Part shown: piece after piece, positions 46,122-53,176 of the stretch
Layout of the letters: each line of letters begins with the position of its first letter
Numbering within the stretch: position 1 is the first letter of the stretch
Assembly: GCF_033449965.1 (NCBI RefSeq)
Contig: NZ_CP137761.1
Coordinates: forward strand, 2,542,001-2,606,000
Length of the DNA stretch: 64,000 bases
Direction of reading: 5' to 3'
Source: Bacillus sp. T3
Lineage (GTDB): Bacteria > Bacillota > Bacilli > Bacillales > Cytobacillaceae
Made by a program: the position numbers and the translations under genes
Notes under the pieces: model-generated
The model's input: the letters and a program-made list of their open reading frames with translations, nothing else
What the model was told of the DNA's origin: nothing
Databases searched by the model: none

Positions 46122-47261
46122 TCAATGAGGTTTCAATATGACTTTAATACAGCCATCAGTCTTAGTATCGAAAATCTCATACCCTTTTTTGGCTTCATCT
46201 AGTGGAATGGTGTGAGTCACAATATCACTTGGGTCGACCGTTCCTTTCGCAAAAAGGTCGTAAAGATACGACATATAAGGGATAACGGGTGCCTGTCCGG
46301 TTCGGATATTGATATTCCGTGCAAAAATGTCCCCGAATGGGAAGGCATTATACCGCATTCCATAAACCCCTGTAATTTGGATGGTCCCCCCTTTGCGAAC
46401 CGCTTGGGTCGCTGTTACAATTGCACCCATTGATCCACCATGTAGCTTTAAACCTGTAGCTATAAACTCTAATGGAGTCATTTTTCCATCCATTCCAACA
46501 CAGTCAATCACAACATCTGCTCCTCCATGTGTGATTTCTTTCAGATAATTTCCGACATGCTCTACTTTTTCAAAATTTATAATCTCTACATTGTTCGTTC
46601 GTTTAGCATGTTCTAGACGATAATCAATATAGTCGACAGCGATGACACGTTTAGCCCCTTTAAACCAAGCAAATTTTTGAGCTAACAGTCCAACTGGACC
46701 GCACCCTAAAATAATGACCGTATCTCCATTCTTCACACCCGCGTTTTCAACTGACCAATAAGCAGTAGAGGCAGCATCAGCTATTAAAATCAGCTTTTCA
46801 TCTTCGACTTCACAATTCTCTGGTATTTTAAAAGGTGTAAAATTCCCATACGGTACTCGTAAATATTCTGCTTGTCCACCAGGGTATCCTCCAGTTGTTT
46901 CTGAATAACCAAAGAATCCTCCCGTATCGCCATGCGGGTTAGAATTATCGCATTGGCTTGTTAAATCGTGTTGACAATACCAACAGTTCCCACAGCTTAC
47001 ATTAAAAGGGATAATGACACGATCGCCTTTTTTAAGCTTCGTCACTTCAGGGCCAACTTCCTCGACAATCCCCATTGGCTCATGTCCAATAACGTAATCC
47101 TCATACATATTTGGAATCATTCCATGAATTAAATGTAAATCCGATCCACAAATGGCGGAGCTTGTTACTTTAACAATGATATCGTCCGCTTTTTGAATCG
47201 TAGGATCTTGGACCTCTTTCACAGCAACATCTTTTATCCCCTGATAGGTTACAGCTTTCAT
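46122..47261 (-). CDS. zinc-dependent alcohol dehydrogenase (AdhB/formaldehyde-dehydrogenase-like)
   Basis: NAD(P)-dependent medium-chain dehydrogenase of 379 residues. Catalytic zinc ligands in SAICGSDLHLIHG and IGHEPMGIVEE; structural zinc in CGNCWYCQHDLTSQC. Rossmann motif VIILGCGPVGLLAQKFAWFK. The insertion and VVIDCVGMDGKMTPLE segment match glutathione-independent formaldehyde dehydrogenase-like enzymes such as B. subtilis AdhB. It follows two CotF-like genes, as adhB lies among yraDEFG in B. subtilis, so it may be expressed in the sporulating mother cell. Confidence 0.88.
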   Translation of the reverse strand: MKAVTYQGIKDVAVKEVQDPTIQKADDIIVKVTSSAICGSDLHLIHGMIPNMYEDYVIGHEPMGIVEEVGPEVTKLKKGDRVIIPFNVSCGNCWYCQHDLTSQCDNSNPHGDTGGFFGYSETTGGYPGGQAEYLRVPYGNFTPFKIPENCEVEDEKLILIADAASTAYWSVENAGVKNGDTVIILGCGPVGLLAQKFAWFKGAKRVIAVDYIDYRLEHAKRTNNVEIINFEKVEHVGNYLKEITHGGADVVIDCVGMDGKMTPLEFIATGLKLHGGSMGAIVTATQAVRKGGTIQITGVYGMRYNAFPFGDIFARNINIRTGQAPVIPYMSYLYDLFAKGTVDPSDIVTHTIPLDEAKKGYEIFDTKTDGCIKVILKPH

Positions 47262-47282
47262 TATTTTTCCTCCAGTTACTGC

Positions 47283-47645
47283 TTATTTATTTGGTGTTGC
47301 AAATGTTCCCTGGCGATCTGTATCGATTGGGAATAATTCCATTCGGGCAATACTGATGGCCATATCAGCTGATTTCAAATCTAACTCGATTTGCTTATTG
47401 ACATCATTTGGATAGAGCCAGCCTTTACTAATCATTAAGTCAGTCAATTCTCCATGTAAATCAATTGCTTCCTCCATTTGCTTATAAAGAACTGCGCGCA
47501 ATTCCGGAACTCGTTGTTTCTGTTAATGTGACAGCGTAATATCGAATTCCTGTTTTAACACCTAATAAAAAGTCAACAGCAAAGGCAGAATCAGCCATCT
47601 TCGGCATACCTTCAGCATATTTAGGATCCAAGTAATCTTGATTCA
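47283..47645 (-). pseudogene. spore coat protein, CotF/YraF-like, frameshifted
   Basis: ATG 47645 (MNQDYLDPKYAEGMPKMADS, AFAVDFLLGVKTGIRYYAVT) behind GGGAGATGCAAC. The frame breaks near 47509-47514: minus AGTTCCGGAATTG has one base too many; AGTCCGGAATTG gives TETTSPELRAVLYKQMEEA and continues to LHGELTDLMISKGWLYPND. About 120 residues when restored, typical of the small CotF family. It ends 21 nt before adhB. Confidence 0.8.
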
Positions 47646-47659
47646 TGTTGCATCTCCCA

Positions 47660-47872
47660 TCACCATTTTCCTGTTTTAGCTTTTGAATACAGTTCTTTCA
47701 GTTCTTGAATCGCTAACAGTGACTGTTGAACATCTTTTTCCATTAATGCTTTCAGATCATTGTCAAAGCAAATCCCTATCATTAGCTTACTTTTCATTAA
47801 ACTGGCTGTTTTAAAATTTAACATTTCATGTGTATCCATCGTTTCATGGAAAGCTAAGGCTGATTGATCCAA
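47660..47872 (-). CDS. spore coat-like protein (YraG type)
   Basis: Seventy residues from TTG 47872 behind GAAAGGGGCGG. FHETMDTHEMLNFKTASLMK and LKALMEKDVQQSLLAIQELK correspond to the N-terminal half of CotF-like proteins. It pairs with the next gene, which provides the C-terminal-like half, as YraG/YraF do in B. subtilis. First gene of the minus-strand coat/adh operon. Confidence 0.78.
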   Translation of the reverse strand: MDQSALAFHETMDTHEMLNFKTASLMKSKLMIGICFDNDLKALMEKDVQQSLLAIQELKELYSKAKTGKW

Positions 47873-48026
47873 TTTTTACCGCCCCTTTCAAAATACTAAC
47901 TGTGGTTAATTTGCCAACATTCCATCATTTTATTTGATTATCGGATATTTCCCTTAAATTAACAGTTCTTATTCAACACAATCTGTAAACAATGAAAAAT
48001 AGAGGGAATATGAAAGGAGCTTAATT

Positions 48027-48236
48027 ATGAAGAAATACATGGGTTTACACGAAACCCTGGAAGTACACGAATTGATTACCTTTAAAAATCTTTGTTTAAC
48101 AAAAGCCTTTATCATGAGTAAATTTGCACAAGACCCTGAACTAAAAGTGATTCTATCAACTGATGTTGTATCAGGGAGACAACACGTTGGACTGTTACAG
48201 GAGTTCATAACAGATCGGAGTGAAGAAAATGAATAA
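48027..48236 (+). CDS. spore coat-like protein (YraE type)
   Basis: Sixty-nine residues (MKKYMGLHETLEVHELITFK, LSTDVVSGRQHVGLLQEFIT), clearly related to the 47660-47872 product in the ETxxxHExxxFK and DVxxxxQ..LQE patterns. GAAAGGAGCTTAATT precedes ATG. Divergent from that paralogue and overlaps the next gene by 8 nt. Confidence 0.8.
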   Translation: MKKYMGLHETLEVHELITFKNLCLTKAFIMSKFAQDPELKVILSTDVVSGRQHVGLLQEFITDRSEENE

Positions 48237-48540
48237 CCTAGTAAAAAGTTTGATGGGTATGGGTGGGATGACTGACCAAGTGATTGCCTCAGACTTTTTA
48301 ATCTCTGCAAAAGCTGGTATTCGTAATCTTGCCTTTGCCATTACGGAATGTGGAACGCCTGAAGTAAGAACTGAGCTGCGAAGTCAATTAAAAGCAGCGG
48401 TGGAGACCCATGAGAAAATTTCAAATTTCATGGTATCCAGAGGGATGTACCATCCTAATGATTTGTCGGAACAATTAAATTTAGATCTTTCGATTACAGA
48501 GACGGCCCTTAATTTAACTGGTGACTCAATGGATTCTTAA
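48229..48540 (+). CDS. spore coat protein (YraD/CotF type)
   Basis: The 103 residues start at ATG 48229 (MNNLVKSLMGMGGMTDQVIA) behind GGAGTGAAGAAA. SDFLISAKAGIRNLAFAITE and ISNFMVSRGMYHPNDLSEQL are CotF/YraD signatures and parallel the frameshifted copy at 47283-47645. Forms a two-gene unit with the YraE-type gene and ends at a bidirectional terminator. Confidence 0.85.
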   Translation: MNNLVKSLMGMGGMTDQVIASDFLISAKAGIRNLAFAITECGTPEVRTELRSQLKAAVETHEKISNFMVSRGMYHPNDLSEQLNLDLSITETALNLTGDSMDS

Positions 48541-48555
48541 TAAATTTTCAATATA

Positions 48556-48588
48556 AAAATACCTTGCAGGTGAACGCAAGGTATTTTT
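48556..48588. terminator. bidirectional terminator between coat gene and peroxiredoxin
   Basis: AAAAATACCTTGC pairs with GCAAGGTATTTTT, T-rich on both strands. Confidence 0.88.
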
Positions 48589-48593
48589 GATGT

Positions 48594-49127
48594 TTAATTT
48601 AATAATTCATTTGTGGATAGATTTTCTTCGTTAGACATCCAAATGGACGATAATGAACCATTTAATTTTTCTAGTTCGGCAAAGACAGCGTCATAATCTT
48701 TTTTCTCATCTGCTTTAAATGACGTATTTAAATACGTTATTACACCTTCTTTATTTACAACAAACACTGACCGTATCGCAACCTCACCTTTATCATTAAA
48801 AACTCCATAGCTTTTTACAGTTTGCTTGTGCCAATCTGATGCAAGTGGATAAGGAAGTGTTCCCATACTCGCTTCAAATACCCTGTGCGAGTGAATATGA
48901 TCTACACTAATCCCAATTACTTCTGAATCAAGGCTTTCAAATTTTTTATAATCCTCTTTCCAAGAGGCGATTTCTTTGATTCAGCCTGGTGTAAAATCCA
49001 TTCCATAAAATGCGACGACAAGGTTCTTTTTGCCGCGATATTCACTTAAGGTCAGCTTTTCTATTTTTGTTGAAGGTAACGTAAAATCAGGTGCCATTTC
49101 TCCAATTCTTAACGTTGACTGCCCCAT
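48594..49127 (-). CDS. peroxiredoxin with in-frame TGA at the peroxidatic cysteine (candidate selenoprotein)
   Basis: ATG 49127 behind AAGGGGGGATTAT encodes MGQSTLRIGEMAPDFTLPST and continues through VVAFYGMDFTPG. Codon 49 (48983-48981) is TGA, exactly where AhpC/TSA peroxiredoxins have the peroxidatic Cys of FTPxC. The same frame then runs open for 128 more codons (IKEIASWKEDYKKF, SEVIGISVDHIHSHRVFEAS, TLPYPLASDWHKQTVKSYGV, AIRSVFVVNKEGVITYLNTS) to 48594. Eighteen nt after the UGA is a CCUCU/AGAGG hairpin with loop UGGAA, fitting the bacterial SECIS pattern. Read as Sec, the protein is a complete 177-residue peroxiredoxin. Alternatives are a C-to-A substitution error or a nonsense mutation. 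No sel genes are in the window. Confidence 0.75.
48953..48967 (-). promoter_or_regulatory. candidate bacterial SECIS hairpin
   Basis: Minus strand CCTCT (48967-48963), loop TGGAA, AGAGG (48957-48953): a perfect 5-bp stem with G in the second loop position, 18 nt after the in-frame TGA. This agrees with the recalled bSECIS constraints of G in the first two loop positions and 16-37 nt between UGA and loop. Confidence 0.55.
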
Positions 49128-49276
49128 ATAATCCCCCCTTAAACTTTAATTGAGTTCATTCCTCCTTAGTATGAGCTATTTTTAAAACTGTCATGTTTTC
49201 CAGCTTTTTTTGTTTTTACCATTATTGAAATCCTTTTAGATTTGGTAACACTAAGTTGAACAATAGGAGGTGTTTT

Positions 49277-49543
49277 ATGAAGGACTTTGAAATACAGCGG
49301 GACTTCATTACCGTCGAAGATCTTGAAGGAGTCGAAAAACGATTAGCGATAGAAGCTTTATTTGATATGGAAGATAAAACCTATGCTTTCTTAAGATCTC
49401 CACTCAATAAGAATGATTTATTTGTCATGAGGGTAGAAGATGACGAAGATGGACAAGTACTAACCAAAGTAAAAAATCAAAAAGAAAAAGAAATGATTTT
49501 TGATGCCTACGAGATTGCAGTATCTGCAAATCCCGCAGAATAA
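49277..49543 (+). CDS. DUF1292 domain protein
   Basis: Eighty-eight residues from ATG 49277 (MKDFEIQRDFITVEDLEGVE) behind AGGAGGTGTTTT. The acidic beta-rich pattern (ALFDMEDKTYAFLRS, VMRVEDDEDGQVLTKVKNQK) is the DUF1292/YrzB type of small cytoplasmic proteins of unknown function. It precedes an unknown gene by 12 nt and is probably cotranscribed. Confidence 0.8.
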   Translation: MKDFEIQRDFITVEDLEGVEKRLAIEALFDMEDKTYAFLRSPLNKNDLFVMRVEDDEDGQVLTKVKNQKEKEMIFDAYEIAVSANPAE

Positions 49544-49555
49544 TGGGAAAAAATG

Positions 49556-49930
49556 ATGAAAAATATTATTGACGTGATCGATCAAAAAACAAAGAAACAA
49601 TTGGAACAAGAGATCAATGGATTAAAATTCACAAAAAACTTCCGTTCACCAACAGCTGAGGAATGGTATATTTTTTTACCGAGTTATAAAGATCCGATAA
49701 CAGGTGGGGCGGCTGGCAAAACCATCATTCATTACAATCTTTACGATACAAAACATTTCTATATCAACACGACCATCATTTTTGATGATCCTTTACTATT
49801 TCATCGCGAAGTTCATCCGCTTGTTTACGGAATTTGTGATGAGATTATTAATCGTCTTGTCGGTTATGCAGATACTTTGTTATCGGTTCACTGTGGTGAG
49901 AATTCCTATTCTGCTGAATACAAACAATAA
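49556..49930 (+). CDS. hypothetical protein
   Basis: The 124 residues are not recognised: MKNIIDVIDQKTKKQLEQEI, then a mixed alpha/beta region with TIIHYNLYDTKHFYINTTII and LVYGICDEIINRLVGYADTL and one late Cys-Gly. No signal or membrane segment. The ribosome site is weak (GGGAAAA). Located between the DUF1292 gene and the esterase gene in the same direction with short gaps. Confidence 0.65.
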   Translation: MKNIIDVIDQKTKKQLEQEINGLKFTKNFRSPTAEEWYIFLPSYKDPITGGAAGKTIIHYNLYDTKHFYINTTIIFDDPLLFHREVHPLVYGICDEIINRLVGYADTLLSVHCGENSYSAEYKQ

Positions 49931-49946
49931 AGATTGAGGGATACAA

Positions 49947-51215
49947 ATGATAAACGAAACATTAATACATGCAATAAAAGAATATTCTATCCCACTTAAT
50001 CATACTAGTGATTTAGATTTTTTGATTCAAAATATTCAGAACCAAAAATATGTATTACTTGGAGAATCCTCTCATGGGACCTCTGAATTTTACAAAATTA
50101 GGGCAGAGTTATCTAAAAAGCTCATAAGTGAGAAAGGATTTACTTTTTTGGCGGTTGAGGGTGATTGGCCCGCTTGTTTTGAAATCAACCAATATATAAA
50201 AGGAATCGACCATGTGGACTCCAATGCACGTGAAGTACTGAAATCCTTTAATCGATGGCCAACCTGGATGTGGGCAAATGAAGAAATGATTGAATTAATC
50301 GATTGGTTAAAAACTCACAATCAAACTCTCCCTAAAGAAAAACAGGTTGGCTTTTATGGCATTGATATTTATAGCCTTTGGGAGTCAATGGATGAGATCA
50401 TTAAGTACTTAGAAAAAATCAATTCACCGGATCTTGAAAAAGCAAAAGAGGCGTTCTCCTGCTTTGAACCATATAATCGTCAACCCGAAAAATATGGGGT
50501 CTCAGTAGCGTTTTATAACGAGGGATGTCGGAATGAAGTCATAGGTCTATTAACAAAAATGAATGAAGAAAAAAGAAAGCACATAAAAAACGAAGAAGAC
50601 CGCTTAAATCTTGAAGTGAATGCACTGATTACAGCAAATGCGGAACAGTATTACACAACGATGATTACAGATGATAACGAATCATGGAATATACGCGATC
50701 GTCATATGGTAGAAGTAATTAATAAAATAACACAAACGTTAGATAGTAATGCAAAGGGAATCATTTGGGAACACAATACCCATGTCGGTGATGCCCGAGC
50801 GACAGATATGGCTAATGAAGGGCTTGTAAATGTAGGACAATTAATGAGGGAGCAACATGGTTCCCATGAAGTATTTATTGTTGGATTCGGAACCCATCAA
50901 GGAACGGTAATCGCGGCAGACCAATGGGGCGTGAATCTCGAGGTGATGATCGTTCCTCCTGCACAAAAAGGTAGCTGGGAAGATTTGCTCCACCTTGCTG
51001 GGTCACATGATAAGCTGATTATGATAAATGAAGAAAACAGGTCCACTTTTAAACAAAGACTTGGACATCGTGCAATTGGAGTTGTTTATAATCCAAGGCA
51101 TGAGCATTTTGGTAACTATGTACCTTCAGTTATTTCTGATCGCTATGATGCATTTATTTTTGTAGACCATTCTAATTCCCTAAACCCACTAAAAATAGAA
51201 AAAGTGTATTTATAA
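49947..51215 (+). CDS. erythromycin esterase family protein
   Basis: The 422 residues carry the EreA/EreB-family blocks: LLGESSHGTSEFYKIRAELS, FLAVEGDWPACFEINQYIKG, VGFYGIDIYSLWESM, IWEHNTHVGDARATDMANEG and FIVGFGTHQGTVIAADQWG. These include the catalytic His/Glu residues. Family members in Bacillus are often of unknown physiological role, and macrolide inactivation cannot be assumed. GAGGGATACAA precedes ATG. Confidence 0.9.
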   Translation: MINETLIHAIKEYSIPLNHTSDLDFLIQNIQNQKYVLLGESSHGTSEFYKIRAELSKKLISEKGFTFLAVEGDWPACFEINQYIKGIDHVDSNAREVLKSFNRWPTWMWANEEMIELIDWLKTHNQTLPKEKQVGFYGIDIYSLWESMDEIIKYLEKINSPDLEKAKEAFSCFEPYNRQPEKYGVSVAFYNEGCRNEVIGLLTKMNEEKRKHIKNEEDRLNLEVNALITANAEQYYTTMITDDNESWNIRDRHMVEVINKITQTLDSNAKGIIWEHNTHVGDARATDMANEGLVNVGQLMREQHGSHEVFIVGFGTHQGTVIAADQWGVNLEVMIVPPAQKGSWEDLLHLAGSHDKLIMINEENRSTFKQRLGHRAIGVVYNPRHEHFGNYVPSVISDRYDAFIFVDHSNSLNPLKIEKVYL

Positions 51216-51216
51216 C

Positions 51217-51243
51217 AAAAAGCAGATCACGGTCTGCTTTTAT
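51217..51243. terminator. bidirectional terminator
   Basis: AAAAGCAGA pairs with TCTGCTTTT; overlaps the end of the convergent TPR gene. Confidence 0.75.
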
Positions 51244-51878
51244 GTATTCTTAAAGGCCAACAATATTTTTCGGTATAATAAATAATACCAAGACTCCCCA
51301 CGAGGCTTAGGGTGCGTTTTTTTGTCTTTAAACATAACTTTTGAGTTGCGAAATTTCTCCAAATAATAATGTAATAATTCTTCCACTTCCTGAAATTGTT
51401 CATTTTTTCTTACGTAAGCAGGAAAGGAAATAATTTCATCAAACGCAAATTTCTCTGCGCCGATGACGATTTTCGTTAATACCGCCCCAAAATAAAATGA
51501 TATTGGTAAAGGGACTTCCTTTTGATACACTAACAATTCGTCAAATATATTAGCAGCAACTTGAAAATTTTGACGTTGTAATTGTTCAATCGCTTCATTA
51601 TTTTTATCATACAAACGATCGTATAACGGAAGCTTCTGCTCCACTTTTTCTACTGCCTGCAGTATATCAATATCCTTCACTTCACGAATAACCTTCCATT
51701 TCTCGATGGCCTGGTGAGGGAAACCGGTTAACACATCAATCAAACCGAGCGCCCATACAGCGTCGACAAAAGACGGCTCCTCTTTAAGGATGGGTTCAAG
51801 CAGATTAGACGCCTCTTCGTACATTTCATCCTGCATATAGGCAATGGCACGGTTATATAATTGAATTAATTGTTCCAT
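51240..51878 (-). CDS. TPR-like protein
   Basis: The 212 residues have tetratricopeptide-type helix pairs: YNRAIAYMQDEMYEEASNLL with EPILKEEPSFVDAVWALGLI, and EQLQRQNFQVAANIFDELLV. The C-terminal 80 residues are basic and aromatic (GESWYYLLYRKILLAFKNT). No signal peptide. Probably a protein-interaction adaptor of unknown partner. Ribosome site GAGGGATGTCAA. A short gene lies 21 nt upstream. Confidence 0.75.
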   Translation of the reverse strand: MEQLIQLYNRAIAYMQDEMYEEASNLLEPILKEEPSFVDAVWALGLIDVLTGFPHQAIEKWKVIREVKDIDILQAVEKVEQKLPLYDRLYDKNNEAIEQLQRQNFQVAANIFDELLVYQKEVPLPISFYFGAVLTKIVIGAEKFAFDEIISFPAYVRKNEQFQEVEELLHYYLEKFRNSKVMFKDKKTHPKPRGESWYYLLYRKILLAFKNT

Positions 51879-51899
51879 TTGACATCCCTCAATTATGAT

Positions 51900-52046
51900 C
51901 TATTTATCCGCACTGTCATCACTTGAGTCGACATAGATTTTGTTTTCCAAGGATGATTCTTTTTCATTATTTATTTTTAGTTTAATCGGTTTTAATTCCA
52001 ACAATCTTTTTTTAAATTCCTGAATGTAATCACTTTCTGATTGCAT
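51900..52046 (-). CDS. short acidic/basic protein
   Basis: Forty-eight codons from ATG 52046 directly behind TATGGAGGGATTTTA: MQSESDYIQEFKKRLLELKP, IKLKINNEKESSLENKIYVD, SSDDSADK. The strong ribosome site and the 21-nt gap to the TPR gene support a real gene. Family not recognised. Confidence 0.65.
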   Translation of the reverse strand: MQSESDYIQEFKKRLLELKPIKLKINNEKESSLENKIYVDSSDDSADK

Positions 52047-52137
52047 TAAAATCCCTCCATAGCACAGCTATACTTCGTTATCGAATGGTTTTCTAAACTT
52101 AAGTTACTACAATCTAAACTATCCGTCTACAAATAAA

Positions 52138-52260
52138 GAAAAGCGCAAGGCGCCCGTTTATCGGCGACAAGCACAAGACGCGCCGGCCGAAAGGTTGTTC
52201 TTTGACCTTTTGGACGGAGTGACTTGTGACCTCGAGCCGATGGCGCCTGGAGCTAGACAC
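52138..52260 (+). repeat. dispersed repeat B, full copy
   Basis: GAAAAGCGCAAGGCGCCCG ... GGCGACAAGCACAAGACG ... a central hairpin CCGAAAGGTTGTTCTTTGAC ... GTGACCTCGAGCCGATGGCG ... CCTGGAGCTAGACAC. The ends pair (GGCGCC with GGCGCC and GACAAGC with ACTTGTG), so the whole element can fold. GC-rich compared with flanks. The shorter relative is nested in repeat A at 18250-18324. Confidence 0.8.
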
Positions 52261-52290
52261 CGATCAAAGTTTTTACTTTATTAACTTTTA

Positions 52291-52330
52291 TAATAAAAGA
52301 AGAAACTTAGGTTATTCCATAGTTTCTTCT
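52291..52330 (-). terminator. terminator after Lys-rich gene
   Basis: AGAAGAAACT pairs with AGTTTCTTCT, then TTTATTAT on the minus strand. Confidence 0.75.
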
Positions 52331-52383
52331 TTCGTGTTAGTCTATCGTTAAAATTAATTAATGACGACAATTATCAATATCTA

Positions 52384-52938
52384 TTACCTTCTTCGACGAT
52401 GGTCGTTTTTTCCGTATCGTGTATCGAACCAGAAATAATCGAAATCATCTTTTACTCCGCTGCTCGAAGTTTCTCTTCTGCCCGTTTTTTTATAGTCCTT
52501 CTCTTCATCCTGGTGTTTTTCTTTATCTTCTTTATGTTCTTTTTTTTCATTTTTATATTTATTGTGTTGATCTTTTTTTTGATCCTTCTCTTCTTCTTTA
52601 TATACTTTAATCTCTATTTTCTTATGGCTTTTTTCCTCGACTTTATATTTTTTTTCATGATCTTTTTTATGATCCTTCTCTTCGTCTTTACATTTCTTGT
52701 CTTCGTCCTTTTTCTTGCCCTTCTCTTCATCTTTTTTATGATCTTTCTTTTCAGCTACACATTTTTCTTTTTTGGATTCCTTATCATGATCTTTTTTACA
52801 CACTTTCTTACAATGCTCTTCTTCCCCATCTTTAAATCCATCTTTAAAACCTTCACGATAGCCTTCTTTGTATCCTTCTTTTAAACCATCATAGTAACTC
52901 TTTTTTGAGTGGTCTTCCCAGTTATTCATATCTCCCAT
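52384..52938 (-). CDS. Lys/Glu/Asp-rich low-complexity protein
   Basis: The 184 residues have an N-terminal Tyr/Gly-rich stretch (YYDGLKEGYKEGYREGFKDG), a central region of about 110 residues built from irregular repeats of EEKDHKKDxExKxK, and an aromatic/basic tail (DDFDYFWFDTRYGKNDHRRR). Only four Cys, all before residue 85. No membrane segment. Resembles charged spore-surface or desiccation-type proteins, but family not recognised. Start could also be ATG 52929 (MNNWEDHSKKS). Terminator follows. Confidence 0.7.
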   Translation of the reverse strand: MGDMNNWEDHSKKSYYDGLKEGYKEGYREGFKDGFKDGEEEHCKKVCKKDHDKESKKEKCVAEKKDHKKDEEKGKKKDEDKKCKDEEKDHKKDHEKKYKVEEKSHKKIEIKVYKEEEKDQKKDQHNKYKNEKKEHKEDKEKHQDEEKDYKKTGRRETSSSGVKDDFDYFWFDTRYGKNDHRRRR

Positions 52939-53126
52939 TTGTTCCTTCGATCTCCTTTTTATATAATTTAAAAAACCTTATATAAGTTATTCGAAAGGTG
53001 ATTATTATCTTGTACATATACCCAGCGAAAGGAGAATTGGTTGCTTTACTCAAAAAATGGTGAATTCCATATATTCATCCAACCACTCACACTAATTGAA
53101 GCTTGCTAAAAATAATGATTAAATAC

Positions 53127-53164
53127 AAAAAGCATGTCTCTTTTAATAAGAAACATGCTTTTTG
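53127..53164. terminator. terminator after 3D-domain gene
   Basis: AAAAAGCATGT pairs with ACATGCTTTTT; T-rich on both strands. Serves the minus-strand 3D gene. Confidence 0.85.
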
Positions 53165-53176
53165 CAGATCATATCA

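Noticed and set aside
48594..49127. Peroxiredoxin as an ordinary frameshifted pseudogene.
   Set aside because: Frame is the same before and after the TGA, so there is no shift; a single indel cannot create this pattern.
52399..52884. A 161-codon Phe/Ile/Leu-rich open frame on the plus strand that looks like a membrane protein.
   Set aside because: It is the complement of GAA/AAA/GAT-type codons of the Lys/Glu-rich gene, has no ribosome binding site, and its hydrophobic run is unbroken in a way real membrane proteins are not.
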